From contig JAJDTI010000137.1 in NCBI GenBank assembly GCA_022827245.1, positions 1 through 32,642 on the forward strand: a stretch of 32,642 nucleotides of DNA. The letters are read 5' to 3'. The notes beneath the pieces are model-generated. The model ran no database searches. It was not told the DNA's origin and saw nothing but the letters and a program-made list of their open reading frames with translations. The position numbers and the translations under genes were made by a program. This DNA is from Pseudomonadales bacterium. Its GTDB lineage: Bacteria > Pseudomonadota > Gammaproteobacteria > Pseudomonadales > Azotimanducaceae. Below, piece by piece: positions 16,514 to 23,702 of the stretch (its first letter is position 1; each line of letters opens with the position of its first letter).

Positions 16514-18088
16514 ATGGACGTGATGGGCGGGATCCGGCGCCGCGTGGCGGGCGCCTGCATCGCGGTGCTTGCCACGGCCGCAGTCGGGGAACCGCCCCGG
16601 TACGGTGGCCACCTGCGCATCGCGTACACCAACGAACCCATGTCCCTCGACGCCGTGCTCGGCCGTTCCGGCGGCGACGCCTACTACTGGCGGCAGATCT
16701 TCGACCAACTCGTCGACGCCGATCCCGAACTCACGCCGAGGCCCGCGACCTCCCTCGCAACCTCCTGGGAGATCACCGAAGCGCCCCACGCGATCACGTT
16801 CGAACTGCGCCGGGGCGTACGCTTCCATGACGGCACGCCGTTCAACGCCGACGCCGTGAAGTTCAACGTCGAGCGGATTCTCGATCCCGCGACGATGGCC
16901 ACCCCCCGCGCCTCCATGACCGTGATCGACTCGGTGGACGTGCTTGGGGAGCACCGGGTCCGCCTCAACCTGAAGCGTCCCTGGGGCGCCGGGCTCAACA
17001 TGCTCGCCGACCGGGGCGGGGTCATGAACTCCCCGACGGCCGTACGGCGGCTCGGCAGGGACTACGGCTGGAACCCGTCCGGGACCGGCCCGTTCCGCGT
17101 CGCCGGCGTCGTCACCGGCACCGCCGTCCACCTCGTGCGCAACGACGACTACTGGGGCGTCGACGAGGCCGGCAACCGCCTCCCGTACCTGGACGAGGTG
17201 ACGATCCGGGTGATCCGCGACGAGACGGTGCTGGTGTCCGCGCTCCGCACCGGCGAGATCGACGTGGCCTACCTTCCCTACAAGGACGTGTCGACGTTCC
17301 GCCGCGACCGCCGTTTCCGGATCGAGACCATGCCCGGCGGCGCCATCGCCCACGTCTTCGCCTTCAACGTGGCCATGGCGCCCCTCGACGACCTGCGCCT
17401 GCGGCGGGCGGTGATGCACGCCATCGACCCCCGCGCCATCAACACGGCCATCTATTTCGACAACGCGATCCTGGCCGACTCCGGCATGTGGCCCGTCGGC
17501 GCCTGGGCCCACGAGCCGAGCGCCGCGCGGCCGGGCTACGATCCCGAACGCTCGCGCCAGCTCCTGCGCGACGCCGGCAAGCCCGACGGGTTCGAGTTCA
17601 CCGCCGTCACCAACAACAACGCCCTGCACATCCCCGCGGCGGAGATCGTGCGCGCGATGCTGCGCCGGGTCGGCATCACGATGGACATCGAGGTGCTGAA
17701 CGCGGGAGTCGCCACGGAGCGCTTCTTTCATGGCCGCCAGTACCCGCTCTACATGACCGGGTGGAGCCGCTATCCCGAGCCCGACTGGCTGGCGTCCCTC
17801 GCCTTCAAGAGCGACGGCTACTACAACGCGGCCAACCTGCCGCGCCCGGACATCGACGCCCTGGTCGAGCGGGGCGCCTCCTTCTACGATCTCGCCGCGC
17901 GCAAGCGCACCTACCTCGAGCTCAACGACCTCGTACTGCGGGAGGCGTGGTTCGTCCCGCTGATCTACGGCGTGACCTACGCGGCGGCGCCGCTCCGGGT
18001 GCGGAACCTCGACCGCCTGATGGGGTGGGACGGCAAGATGAACCTGCGCGAGATCTGGATCGCCGACCCATCGGCCAGCGAACCATGA
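16514..18088 (+). CDS. ABC transporter substrate-binding protein, peptide/nickel family 5 (SBP_bac_5)
   Basis: 524 aa from ATG at 16514; ATG at 16523 is an equally possible start, overlapping a mini-ORF stop. A signal peptide is visible (IRRRVAGACIAVLATAAVGE), with no strong lipobox. The mature protein has family-5 features: GGHLRIAYTNEPMSLD, the EITEAPHAITFELRRGVRFHDGTPF segment, NPSGTGPFRV, an NDDYWG motif, LRTGEIDVAYLPY and YNAANLPRPDID. It would bind oligopeptides, or less likely nickel chelates, glutathione or sugars, in the periplasm and deliver them to the two permeases that follow. The ATPases are encoded divergently upstream. Family call is strong; ligand unknown. Confidence 0.92.
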   Translation: MDVMGGIRRRVAGACIAVLATAAVGEPPRYGGHLRIAYTNEPMSLDAVLGRSGGDAYYWRQIFDQLVDADPELTPRPATSLATSWEITEAPHAITFELRRGVRFHDGTPFNADAVKFNVERILDPATMATPRASMTVIDSVDVLGEHRVRLNLKRPWGAGLNMLADRGGVMNSPTAVRRLGRDYGWNPSGTGPFRVAGVVTGTAVHLVRNDDYWGVDEAGNRLPYLDEVTIRVIRDETVLVSALRTGEIDVAYLPYKDVSTFRRDRRFRIETMPGGAIAHVFAFNVAMAPLDDLRLRRAVMHAIDPRAINTAIYFDNAILADSGMWPVGAWAHEPSAARPGYDPERSRQLLRDAGKPDGFEFTAVTNNNALHIPAAEIVRAMLRRVGITMDIEVLNAGVATERFFHGRQYPLYMTGWSRYPEPDWLASLAFKSDGYYNAANLPRPDIDALVERGASFYDLAARKRTYLELNDLVLREAWFVPLIYGVTYAAAPLRVRNLDRLMGWDGKMNLREIWIADPSASEP

Positions 18089-18118
18089 TCACCGCCCCCG
18101 CCTAGAAGGACCGTTGCG

Positions 18119-19075
18119 ATGTGGCGCTACCTCCTGCGTCGCCTGCTCCAGATGGTGCCGGTGCTGCTCATCGTGACGTTCCTGGTGCACGGGCTCATGC
18201 ACGCCATGCCGGGCGACCCCGCGCGCGCCCTGGTCGGGCCCGGCGAGTCCCTCGACGAGGAGCAGCTCGAACTCATCCGCAGGGAACACAACCTCGACCG
18301 GCCGATCCCGGTCCAGTACGCCATCTGGCTCGGCAAGGCGGTCCAGGGCGATCTCGGCCGCTCCACCCAGAACCAGCGGCCCGTCGTGGAGGAACTCCGC
18401 ACCAGGGCGGCCGTCACCCTGCAGTTCGGCGTCGTCGCCTGGATCATGGCCGTGCTGATCGCCGTGCCGGCCGGCATCGCCTCGGCCGTCTACCGGGGCC
18501 GCCCGATCGACTACGTGGCGACGGTGCTGTCCATCGGCGGGGTCGCGATCCCCAACTTCTGGCTCGGCATCATGGCGATCCTGCTGTTCGGGGTGACCCT
18601 GGGCTGGCTGCCGACGCAGGGCTACGTGGACATCTTCGAGGACCCCCTCGAGGGCCTCCGCTACATGATCCTGCCGGCGTTCGCCCTCGGCATCACGAGC
18701 AGCGCGATCATCATGCGCCAGAGCCGCTCCGCCATGCTCGAGGTGCTCGCACAGGACTACGTGCGCACCGCCCGCGCCAAGGGCATGCGCGAGAAAGCGG
18801 TCATCTGGCGTCACGCCCTGCGCAACGCGCTGCTGCCCGTGGTCACGGTGTTCGGCCTGCAGACCGGACGCATCTTCGCCGGGGCGGTCGTCATCGAGAC
18901 CCTCTTCGGCATCCCCGGCATGGGGCAGTTCCTCGTGCAGGCCATCTTCATGCGCGACTTCCTGGCCGCCCAAGGCGCCGTGCTGCTGATGGCGCTCGCG
19001 GTGCTGGTCGCCAACCTCGTCACCGACGTCGCGTACGCGTGGCTCGACCCGCGGATCAAGTACGATGACCGATAG
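18119..19075 (+). CDS. oppB: Peptide-type ABC transporter permease (OppB/DppB type)
   Basis: 318 aa inner-membrane permease. It begins with the typical MWRYLLRRLLQMVPVLLIVTFLV first span, then MHAMPGDPARALVG and a periplasmic stretch with IRREHNLDRPIPVQYAIWL and GDLGRS. The BPD_transp_1 core follows with about five more spans. The EAA coupling loop is YVRTARAKGMREKAVIWRHA followed by LRNALLPVV, and the end is WLDPRIKYDD. The start has an AGAAGGACC purine-rich site about 9 bases upstream. It lies 30 bases after the binding-protein gene and overlaps the next permease by 11 bases, so oppA-B-C form one operon. Confidence 0.93.
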   Translation: MWRYLLRRLLQMVPVLLIVTFLVHGLMHAMPGDPARALVGPGESLDEEQLELIRREHNLDRPIPVQYAIWLGKAVQGDLGRSTQNQRPVVEELRTRAAVTLQFGVVAWIMAVLIAVPAGIASAVYRGRPIDYVATVLSIGGVAIPNFWLGIMAILLFGVTLGWLPTQGYVDIFEDPLEGLRYMILPAFALGITSSAIIMRQSRSAMLEVLAQDYVRTARAKGMREKAVIWRHALRNALLPVVTVFGLQTGRIFAGAVVIETLFGIPGMGQFLVQAIFMRDFLAAQGAVLLMALAVLVANLVTDVAYAWLDPRIKYDDR

Positions 19076-19979
19076 GGCATCCGCGACGACGGCCGCCGCG
19101 GCGGCGCCGGTCGAGTCGGCGACCGCGCACCACCGGCCCTCCGTCGATGTCGTCCTCAAGCTCGCGCGCATTCCCCAGGCCGTCTTCGGCGCGGTCGTCA
19201 TCGTCCTGACCCTCTTCGCGGCGCTGTTCGCGCCATGGGTCGTCCCGGTCGACCCGCAGGAGATGGACTTCGAGAACCTGCTCTCCGGCATGACGGCGGA
19301 GCACTGGCTCGGCACGGACCGTCTCGGCCGCGACACCCTCGCCCGGCTCATCGACGGCGCGCAGGTGGCGCTCATGGTGAGCGTCGGGGCGGTGGGCCTC
19401 GGGGTCGTGATCGGCGCCCCCCTGGGGCTCGTCTCGGTCTACTTCCGGGGACTGGTCGACGACATAGTCATGCGCGGGATGGACGCCCTCGTCGTGTTCC
19501 CGAGCCTCCTGATCGCGGTCGGGCTCGCGGCGGCCATGGGCGGCTCGCTCGCCACCGTGATCGTCGCCATCGGCATCGCCAATGTCCCCTGGATGGCGCG
19601 CATCGTGCGCAGCCAGGGCCTCACCATCCGGGAACTCGACTTCGTCGCGGCCGCCGAGGCCGGCGGGATGAGCCACGTGCGCATCATCTGGAAGCACATC
19701 CTGCCGAACAGCATCGCCCCGGTCATCGTGCAGGCGACGCTCTCCATGGGTTACGCGGTCCTCACCGAGGCGGCGCTCGGCTTCATCGGCGTCGGCGTGC
19801 AGCCGCCCACGCCCACGTGGGGCTCCATGCTGCAGCAGGCGTTTCCGATGCTCGACCGCCAGCCACTGCTGTCGATCGTCCCCGGCGTCGCCATCTTCCT
19901 GCTGGTGCTGGCGTTCAACTTCGTGGGCGACGCCCTGCGTGACGTGCTGGACCCGCGCCTGAAGGGCGTCATCCACTGA
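19065..19979 (+). CDS. oppC: Peptide-type ABC transporter permease (OppC/DppC type)
   Basis: 304 aa. A cytoplasmic N-terminus of about 45 residues precedes the first span (VFGAVVIVLTLFAALFAPWV). The family motif HWLGTDRLGRDTLARLIDGA follows, then further spans. The EAA loop is FVAAAEAGGMSHVRIIWKHI followed by LPNSIAPVI. Next come EAALGFIGVGVQPPTPTWGS and the C-terminal GDALRDVLDPRLKG, all diagnostic of OppC/DppC. ATG at 19065 lies inside the end of oppB. The gene ends 15 bases before the stop of the convergent hypothetical gene. It is the last member of the plus-strand transporter operon. Confidence 0.93.
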   Translation: MTDRASATTAAAAAPVESATAHHRPSVDVVLKLARIPQAVFGAVVIVLTLFAALFAPWVVPVDPQEMDFENLLSGMTAEHWLGTDRLGRDTLARLIDGAQVALMVSVGAVGLGVVIGAPLGLVSVYFRGLVDDIVMRGMDALVVFPSLLIAVGLAAAMGGSLATVIVAIGIANVPWMARIVRSQGLTIRELDFVAAAEAGGMSHVRIIWKHILPNSIAPVIVQATLSMGYAVLTEAALGFIGVGVQPPTPTWGSMLQQAFPMLDRQPLLSIVPGVAIFLLVLAFNFVGDALRDVLDPRLKGVIH

Positions 19980-19994
19980 CGGGCCGCGGCGGCG

Positions 19995-20393
19995 TTACAG
20001 CCGGTCGAGCAGACTCCCGTGCGGCAGGAAGCGATTGTCCGAGTGCGCCCTGATCCAGGCCGTCAGTTCGGCGGGATAGGCGCCCCGCTCGCGCAGCACG
20101 CGGGCGAGTGGGATGACGGGGGACTTGGCGCCGGCGTCGAAGGCCGGCAGACGGGCCTCGGCCAGGGTGAAGAACCGGATCCAGGCAACCAGCTCGACGG
20201 CGTCCTCGTTGCGGGCCGCCGCGTCCCACTGGTCCGCTTCGAGCGACATCACGGGCGCCAGCAACTCGAGCTCCGCTCCGTCCAGGCCGAAGTTCGCGTC
20301 TTCCAGACGCTTGCTGCCGCGGCGCACGCACTCGAGATGCCGCGCGCTCAACGCGACCCGATCGCCCGGGTCCCAGGTGCCCACATCGCTCAC
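19995..20393 (-). CDS. Conserved-looking hypothetical protein divergent from mutY
   Basis: From GTG at 20393 the product is 132 aa (VSDVGTWDPGDRVALSARHL). An ATG at 20426 would add 11 residues but is not supported by a ribosome site. The C-terminal half is the most protein-like: AVELVAWIRFFTLAEARLPA, KSPVIPLARVLRERGAYPAE, LTAWIRAHSDNRFLPHGSLL. I have the impression of a small proteobacterial protein family of unknown function, but cannot name it. The sequence is predicted mostly helical with no membrane span. TATACT lies 7 bases before the GTG, which has no Shine-Dalgarno, so the mRNA may be leaderless. Its promoter faces that of mutY across 55 bases. Confidence 0.65.
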   Translation of the reverse strand: MSDVGTWDPGDRVALSARHLECVRRGSKRLEDANFGLDGAELELLAPVMSLEADQWDAAARNEDAVELVAWIRFFTLAEARLPAFDAGAKSPVIPLARVLRERGAYPAELTAWIRAHSDNRFLPHGSLLDRL

Positions 20394-20448
20394 GCGCACA
20401 AGTATAGGCGCGCGCCGCCCGGGCATCGCGAACCGGTATCCTTCCGGC
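20394..20448. promoter_or_regulatory. Back-to-back promoters of mutY and the divergent hypothetical gene
   Basis: On the minus strand TATACT (20401-20406) lies 7 bases before the hypothetical gene's GTG. On the plus strand TATCCT (20437-20442) lies 6 bases before mutY's GTG. Neither start has a Shine-Dalgarno. Only 30 bases separate the two -10 boxes, so the polymerase footprints would overlap. No clear -35 is seen on either side. Confidence 0.4.
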
Positions 20449-21585
20449 GTGGACCCGCACGATTCCCCCGGCGACGCCTGGTTCGCGAACCGCCTGCTCG
20501 CATGGTTCGACGAGCACGGGCGCCGCGACCTGCCCTGGCAGATCGAGAAGACGCCTTACCGGGTCTGGGTCTCCGAAGTGATGCTCCAGCAGACCCAGGT
20601 CACGACGGTCGTGCCCTACTTCGAGCGGTTCATGCGGCGCTTCCCGGACGTGCGGTCGCTGGCCGGCGCGGAACTGGACGAGGTGCTGCACCTGTGGACG
20701 GGTCTCGGCTACTACGCCCGCGGGCGCAACCTGCACGCGGCCGCCCGCGAGATCGTCGCCGCGGCGCCCCCCGGCGACGGCGAGGCGCCGTTTCCGGACA
20801 CGCTCGAAGCGTTGACCGCCCTGCCCGGGATCGGCCGCTCGACCGCCGGCGCCATCCTCTCCATCGCGTTCGGCAAGCCCGTCCCGATCCTCGACGCCAA
20901 CGTCAGGCGCGTGCTCTGCCGTTTCCACGGCATCACCGATCCTCCCGGCGAGCAAGCCACCGAGACCGCGCTCTGGTCGTTCGCGGAAGGACACACGCCG
21001 GCCGACCGTCCGGGCGACTACACCCAGGCGATCATGGACTTCGGCGCCACGCACTGCCGGCGTTCCGCTCCGGCCTGCGGCACCTGCCCCGTCCGCGCGC
21101 GATGCGCGGCGTTCGCCAACGGCATGCAGGACCGACTGCCCGCGCCCGCACCGCGCAAGGACCGGCCGGCGCGCGCCGTTCGCGTCTTCGTGCTCATCGA
21201 CGCCGACGGCGCGTGCCTCCTCGAGCGACGGGACGCCGCCGGGGTCTGGGGCGGGCTCTGGTCGCCCGTCGAGCGGCCCTTCGACAAGGACGTGCGATCC
21301 TTCGTCCGGGAGTGGGACATCGACGTCGAGCGCAGCGCCGTCCCCCCGCCCTTCCGCCACTCGTTCACCCACTTCCATCTCGACGTCGCACCGCACTACC
21401 TGTGGGTCCGGCGGCGGCCGCCGGCGGCGGAGGACGGGCGTTTCACCTGGTACCAACCCGGCGGCGGACGCGAGATCGGGCTCTCGGGCGTCGCACGCCG
21501 GCTCCTCGCGGGGCTGGACCTCGGTCTCGATCTCGCGCACCCTTCGGGCGGCGCGTCCGGGAAGAGCGCCGGGAAAAGCCCATGA
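20449..21585 (+). CDS. mutY: MutY, adenine DNA glycosylase
   Basis: 378 aa from GTG at 20449; the longer open frame upstream lies antisense to the hypothetical gene and lacks family sequence. MutY removes adenine mispaired with 8-oxoguanine. Catalytic Glu43 lies in SEVMLQQTQV. The helix-hairpin-helix is LPGIGRSTAGAI (125-136), and the catalytic Asp149 is in PILDANVRRVL. The [4Fe-4S] ligands Cys203, Cys210, Cys213 and Cys219 have the canonical C-x6-C-x2-C-x5-C spacing. The NUDT-like C-terminal domain that recognises 8-oxoG runs from about 243 to 350 (VFVLIDADG, GVWGGLWSPVE, FRHSFTHFHLDV). The stop overlaps the yggX start as ATGA. A -10-like TATCCT lies 6 bases upstream of the GTG. Confidence 0.96.
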   Translation: MDPHDSPGDAWFANRLLAWFDEHGRRDLPWQIEKTPYRVWVSEVMLQQTQVTTVVPYFERFMRRFPDVRSLAGAELDEVLHLWTGLGYYARGRNLHAAAREIVAAAPPGDGEAPFPDTLEALTALPGIGRSTAGAILSIAFGKPVPILDANVRRVLCRFHGITDPPGEQATETALWSFAEGHTPADRPGDYTQAIMDFGATHCRRSAPACGTCPVRARCAAFANGMQDRLPAPAPRKDRPARAVRVFVLIDADGACLLERRDAAGVWGGLWSPVERPFDKDVRSFVREWDIDVERSAVPPPFRHSFTHFHLDVAPHYLWVRRRPPAAEDGRFTWYQPGGGREIGLSGVARRLLAGLDLGLDLAHPSGGASGKSAGKSP

Positions 21586-21854
21586 GCCGCAGCGTCCTCT
21601 GCAGGAAGTACGGTACCGAGCTGCCGGGACTGGACGCGCCGCCCGTGCCCGGCGCCCTGGGACAGGATATCTTCGAGAACGTGTCCGCCCGGGCCTGGGG
21701 CGAGTGGCAGGAAGTGCAGACGATGCTCATCAACGAGCGCCATCTCAACATGCTGGACCTCGAGGCACGCCGCTTCCTCACGGACCAGATGAAGCGCTTC
21801 CTCGCCGGGGAAGCGTACGAGCGGCCGGCCGGCTACGTCCCGCCCCGGGATTGA
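21582..21854 (+). CDS. yggX: YggX, Fe(2+)-trafficking / oxidative-damage protection protein
   Basis: 90 aa, the normal family length. The sequence is unmistakable: MSRSVLCRKYGTELPGLDAP, GQDIFENVSARAWGEWQ, QTMLINERHLNMLDLEARRF and ending AGYVPPRD. Cys7 is the conserved cysteine linked to oxidation resistance. YggX protects Fe-S proteins and limits Fenton chemistry. The ATG overlaps the mutY stop by 4 bases (ATGA), so the two are co-translated; mutY-yggX is a conserved gammaproteobacterial pair and is the best lineage marker in the window. The next gene starts 20 bases downstream. Confidence 0.97.
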   Translation: MSRSVLCRKYGTELPGLDAPPVPGALGQDIFENVSARAWGEWQEVQTMLINERHLNMLDLEARRFLTDQMKRFLAGEAYERPAGYVPPRD

Positions 21855-21874
21855 CGGACTTACGGAGGACACTC

Positions 21875-22591
21875 ATGGCCATTTTCGAACGCGACGGCAC
21901 CACGCTCTACTACGAGGACCACGGCGCCGGGTTTCCGGTGCTCCTGTTCGCCCCCGGCGGCATGCGCTCGGCGGCGACCTTCTGGGAGACTTCCCAGTTC
22001 GATCCCATCGCGGAACTGTCGACGCGGTTTCGGGTGATCGCCATGGATCAGCGCAACGCCGGACGCTCCCGCGCTCCCGTGTCCGCGGACGACGGCTGGC
22101 ACACGTACACCGCCGACCACATCGCGCTGCTCGACCATCTCGGCATCGAACGCACCCACCTCCTCGGCGGCTGCATCGGCGGACCCTACTGCCTGGGCCT
22201 GATACAGGCGGCGCCCGGGCGCGTGGCGTCCGCGGTGCTGCAGCAGTCGATCGGCTTCGAGGACAACCGCGAGATCTTCTACGAGATGTTCCAGGGCTGG
22301 GCGGACGCCATCGCCCCGGACCACCCCGAGGCGGACGAAGCGGCCTGGCGGAGCTTCCGCTCCAACATGTATGACGGCGACTTCGACTTCAACGTAGGTC
22401 GCGACTTCGTGGCGTCCTGCGAGACGCCGATGCTGGTGCTGATGGGCAGCGATCCGTACCACCCGGAGAGCACGTCCCGGGAGATCGCCGCGCTCGCGCC
22501 GAACGCCACCCTGGTGGAGCGGTGGAAGTCGCCCGCGGAGGACGGAACGGTGGCCACGGTCATCGAGTTCCTCGAAGCACACACGCCCTGA
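21875..22591 (+). CDS. Alpha/beta hydrolase with Cys in place of nucleophile Ser
   Basis: 238 aa from ATG at 21875, behind an ideal GGAGG with 7-base spacing. The fold is evident: LYYEDHGAGFPVLLFAPGGM, RVIAMDQRNAGRS and DHIALLDHLGIERTHLLGG. The nucleophile elbow reads GGCIGG (98-103), so Cys100 replaces the usual Ser. An acidic residue is present (Asp193 in LMGSDPYHP), but the segment where catalytic His is expected (LVERWKSPAEDGT) has none. The only late histidines are His196 and His236. It could be a Cys-dependent hydrolase, as in dienelactone hydrolase, or a non-catalytic member. It follows mutY-yggX by 20 bases on the same strand, so it may be in that operon. Substrate unknown. Confidence 0.83.
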   Translation: MAIFERDGTTLYYEDHGAGFPVLLFAPGGMRSAATFWETSQFDPIAELSTRFRVIAMDQRNAGRSRAPVSADDGWHTYTADHIALLDHLGIERTHLLGGCIGGPYCLGLIQAAPGRVASAVLQQSIGFEDNREIFYEMFQGWADAIAPDHPEADEAAWRSFRSNMYDGDFDFNVGRDFVASCETPMLVLMGSDPYHPESTSREIAALAPNATLVERWKSPAEDGTVATVIEFLEAHTP

Positions 22592-22597
22592 GCGGGC

Positions 22598-22927
22598 GTG
22601 TCGGGCCACCACGTGCCGGCGAAGCTCCTGACCCGTGCCGCGACGGCAGTCGCGCTCGCCACCGCGGTGGCCTGCTCGCCGCTCGAGAGCGAGGAAGCGC
22701 GCGGCGTCTCCTACGCGAAGAACGTCGAGAGCTGCCTGTGCCGCTCCCTGGAGTTCCAGACGGACAGCTACTCCGGGCTCACGTTCGCGGGCATGCTCGA
22801 GCGCTGCAACGAGACGGTCCACGCCGCGAACCCGCGGCGCTACCCGGAGGATGCGCACGCGGCCCCCGAGATCGGCGCCCTGCGCTGTCCGACCTCGGTC
22901 CGGGAGTGGCGCGAAACGGCACGCTGA
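22598..22927 (+). CDS. Small predicted lipoprotein with four mature cysteines
   Basis: 109 aa from GTG at 22598, 6 bases after the hydrolase stop and without its own Shine-Dalgarno, so probably coupled. The N-terminus has a signal-like core (AATAVALATAVAC) with Cys26 as the likely lipidation site. The mature part contains Cys46 and Cys48 (CLC), Cys70 and Cys97, enough for two disulfides or a metal site. The rest is polar, including LEFQTDSYSGLTFAGMLERC. I recognise no family. The lipobox (AVAC) is acceptable but not ideal. Lying between the hydrolase and a peroxiredoxin, a redox role is possible but not shown. Confidence 0.55.
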   Translation: MSGHHVPAKLLTRAATAVALATAVACSPLESEEARGVSYAKNVESCLCRSLEFQTDSYSGLTFAGMLERCNETVHAANPRRYPEDAHAAPEIGALRCPTSVREWRETAR

Positions 22928-23021
22928 GCCTGCTCGCCCCTCTCCCCACCGCCTCCCCTTCCCGACCCAAAATTCGCGAAAGAGTGATAGCCTTCGGCTC
23001 CCTAATCCAGGGAGGACGGGC

Positions 23022-23681
23022 ATGTCTCTCAGAATCAACTCCCAAGCACCGGATTTCACCGCCCAGACCACGCAGGGCGAAATCAGCTTTCACGAGTGGA
23101 TCGGCGACGGCTGGGCGATCCTGTTCTCGCACCCGAAGGACTTCACCCCGGTCTGCACCACCGAACTCGGCTACATGGCCGGGCTCCAGCCGCAGTTCGC
23201 CGAGCGCAACTGCAAGATCATCGGACTCTCGGTGGACCCGGTGGACAGCCACGGCGCCTGGTCGAAGGACATCGAGGAGACCCAGGGCAACGCCGTCAAC
23301 TACCCGCTGATCGGCGACCCGGAACTCCAGGTGGCGAAGCTCTACGACATGCTTCCGGAAGACGCCGGCGACACGTCCGAGGGCCGCACGCCCGTCGACA
23401 ACGCCACCGTCCGCTCCGTGTTCGTGATCGGGCCGGACAAGCAGATCAAGGCCATGCTCACCTACCCGATGAGCACCGGCCGCAACTTCGACGAGGTACT
23501 CCGGCTGCTCGACTCGTGCCAGCTCACTGCGGCGCACCAGGTCGCGACCCCCGTCAACTGGCAGCACGGCGAGGACGTGATCATCGTCCCGGCCGTGTCC
23601 GACGAGGAGGCCAGGAAACGCTACCCGGACGGCTGGCAGGCGCCGAAACCGTACATCCGGATCGTGCCCCAGCCCTCTTAA
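23022..23681 (+). CDS. 1-Cys peroxiredoxin (Prx6 / AhpC-TSA family)
   Basis: 219 aa thiol peroxidase reducing hydrogen peroxide and organic hydroperoxides. The active-site segment is FSHPKDFTPVCTTELGYM with peroxidatic Cys45. The Prx6 C-terminal arm is present: GRNFDEVLRLLDSCQLTAAH, VATPVNWQHGEDVIIVP, and ending DGWQAPKPYIRIVPQ. The conserved DPVDSHGAWSKDIEE is typical. Cys residues beyond 45 are not at a resolving position, consistent with a 1-Cys mechanism. ATG at 23022 follows GGGAGG with 7-base spacing. It is separated by 94 bases from the lipoprotein gene and by 21 bases from the CnoX-like gene downstream, so the last two are likely co-transcribed. Confidence 0.94.
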   Translation: MSLRINSQAPDFTAQTTQGEISFHEWIGDGWAILFSHPKDFTPVCTTELGYMAGLQPQFAERNCKIIGLSVDPVDSHGAWSKDIEETQGNAVNYPLIGDPELQVAKLYDMLPEDAGDTSEGRTPVDNATVRSVFVIGPDKQIKAMLTYPMSTGRNFDEVLRLLDSCQLTAAHQVATPVNWQHGEDVIIVPAVSDEEARKRYPDGWQAPKPYIRIVPQPS

Positions 23682-23702
23682 GCCCCGGCCGCCCGCACCG
23701 CC

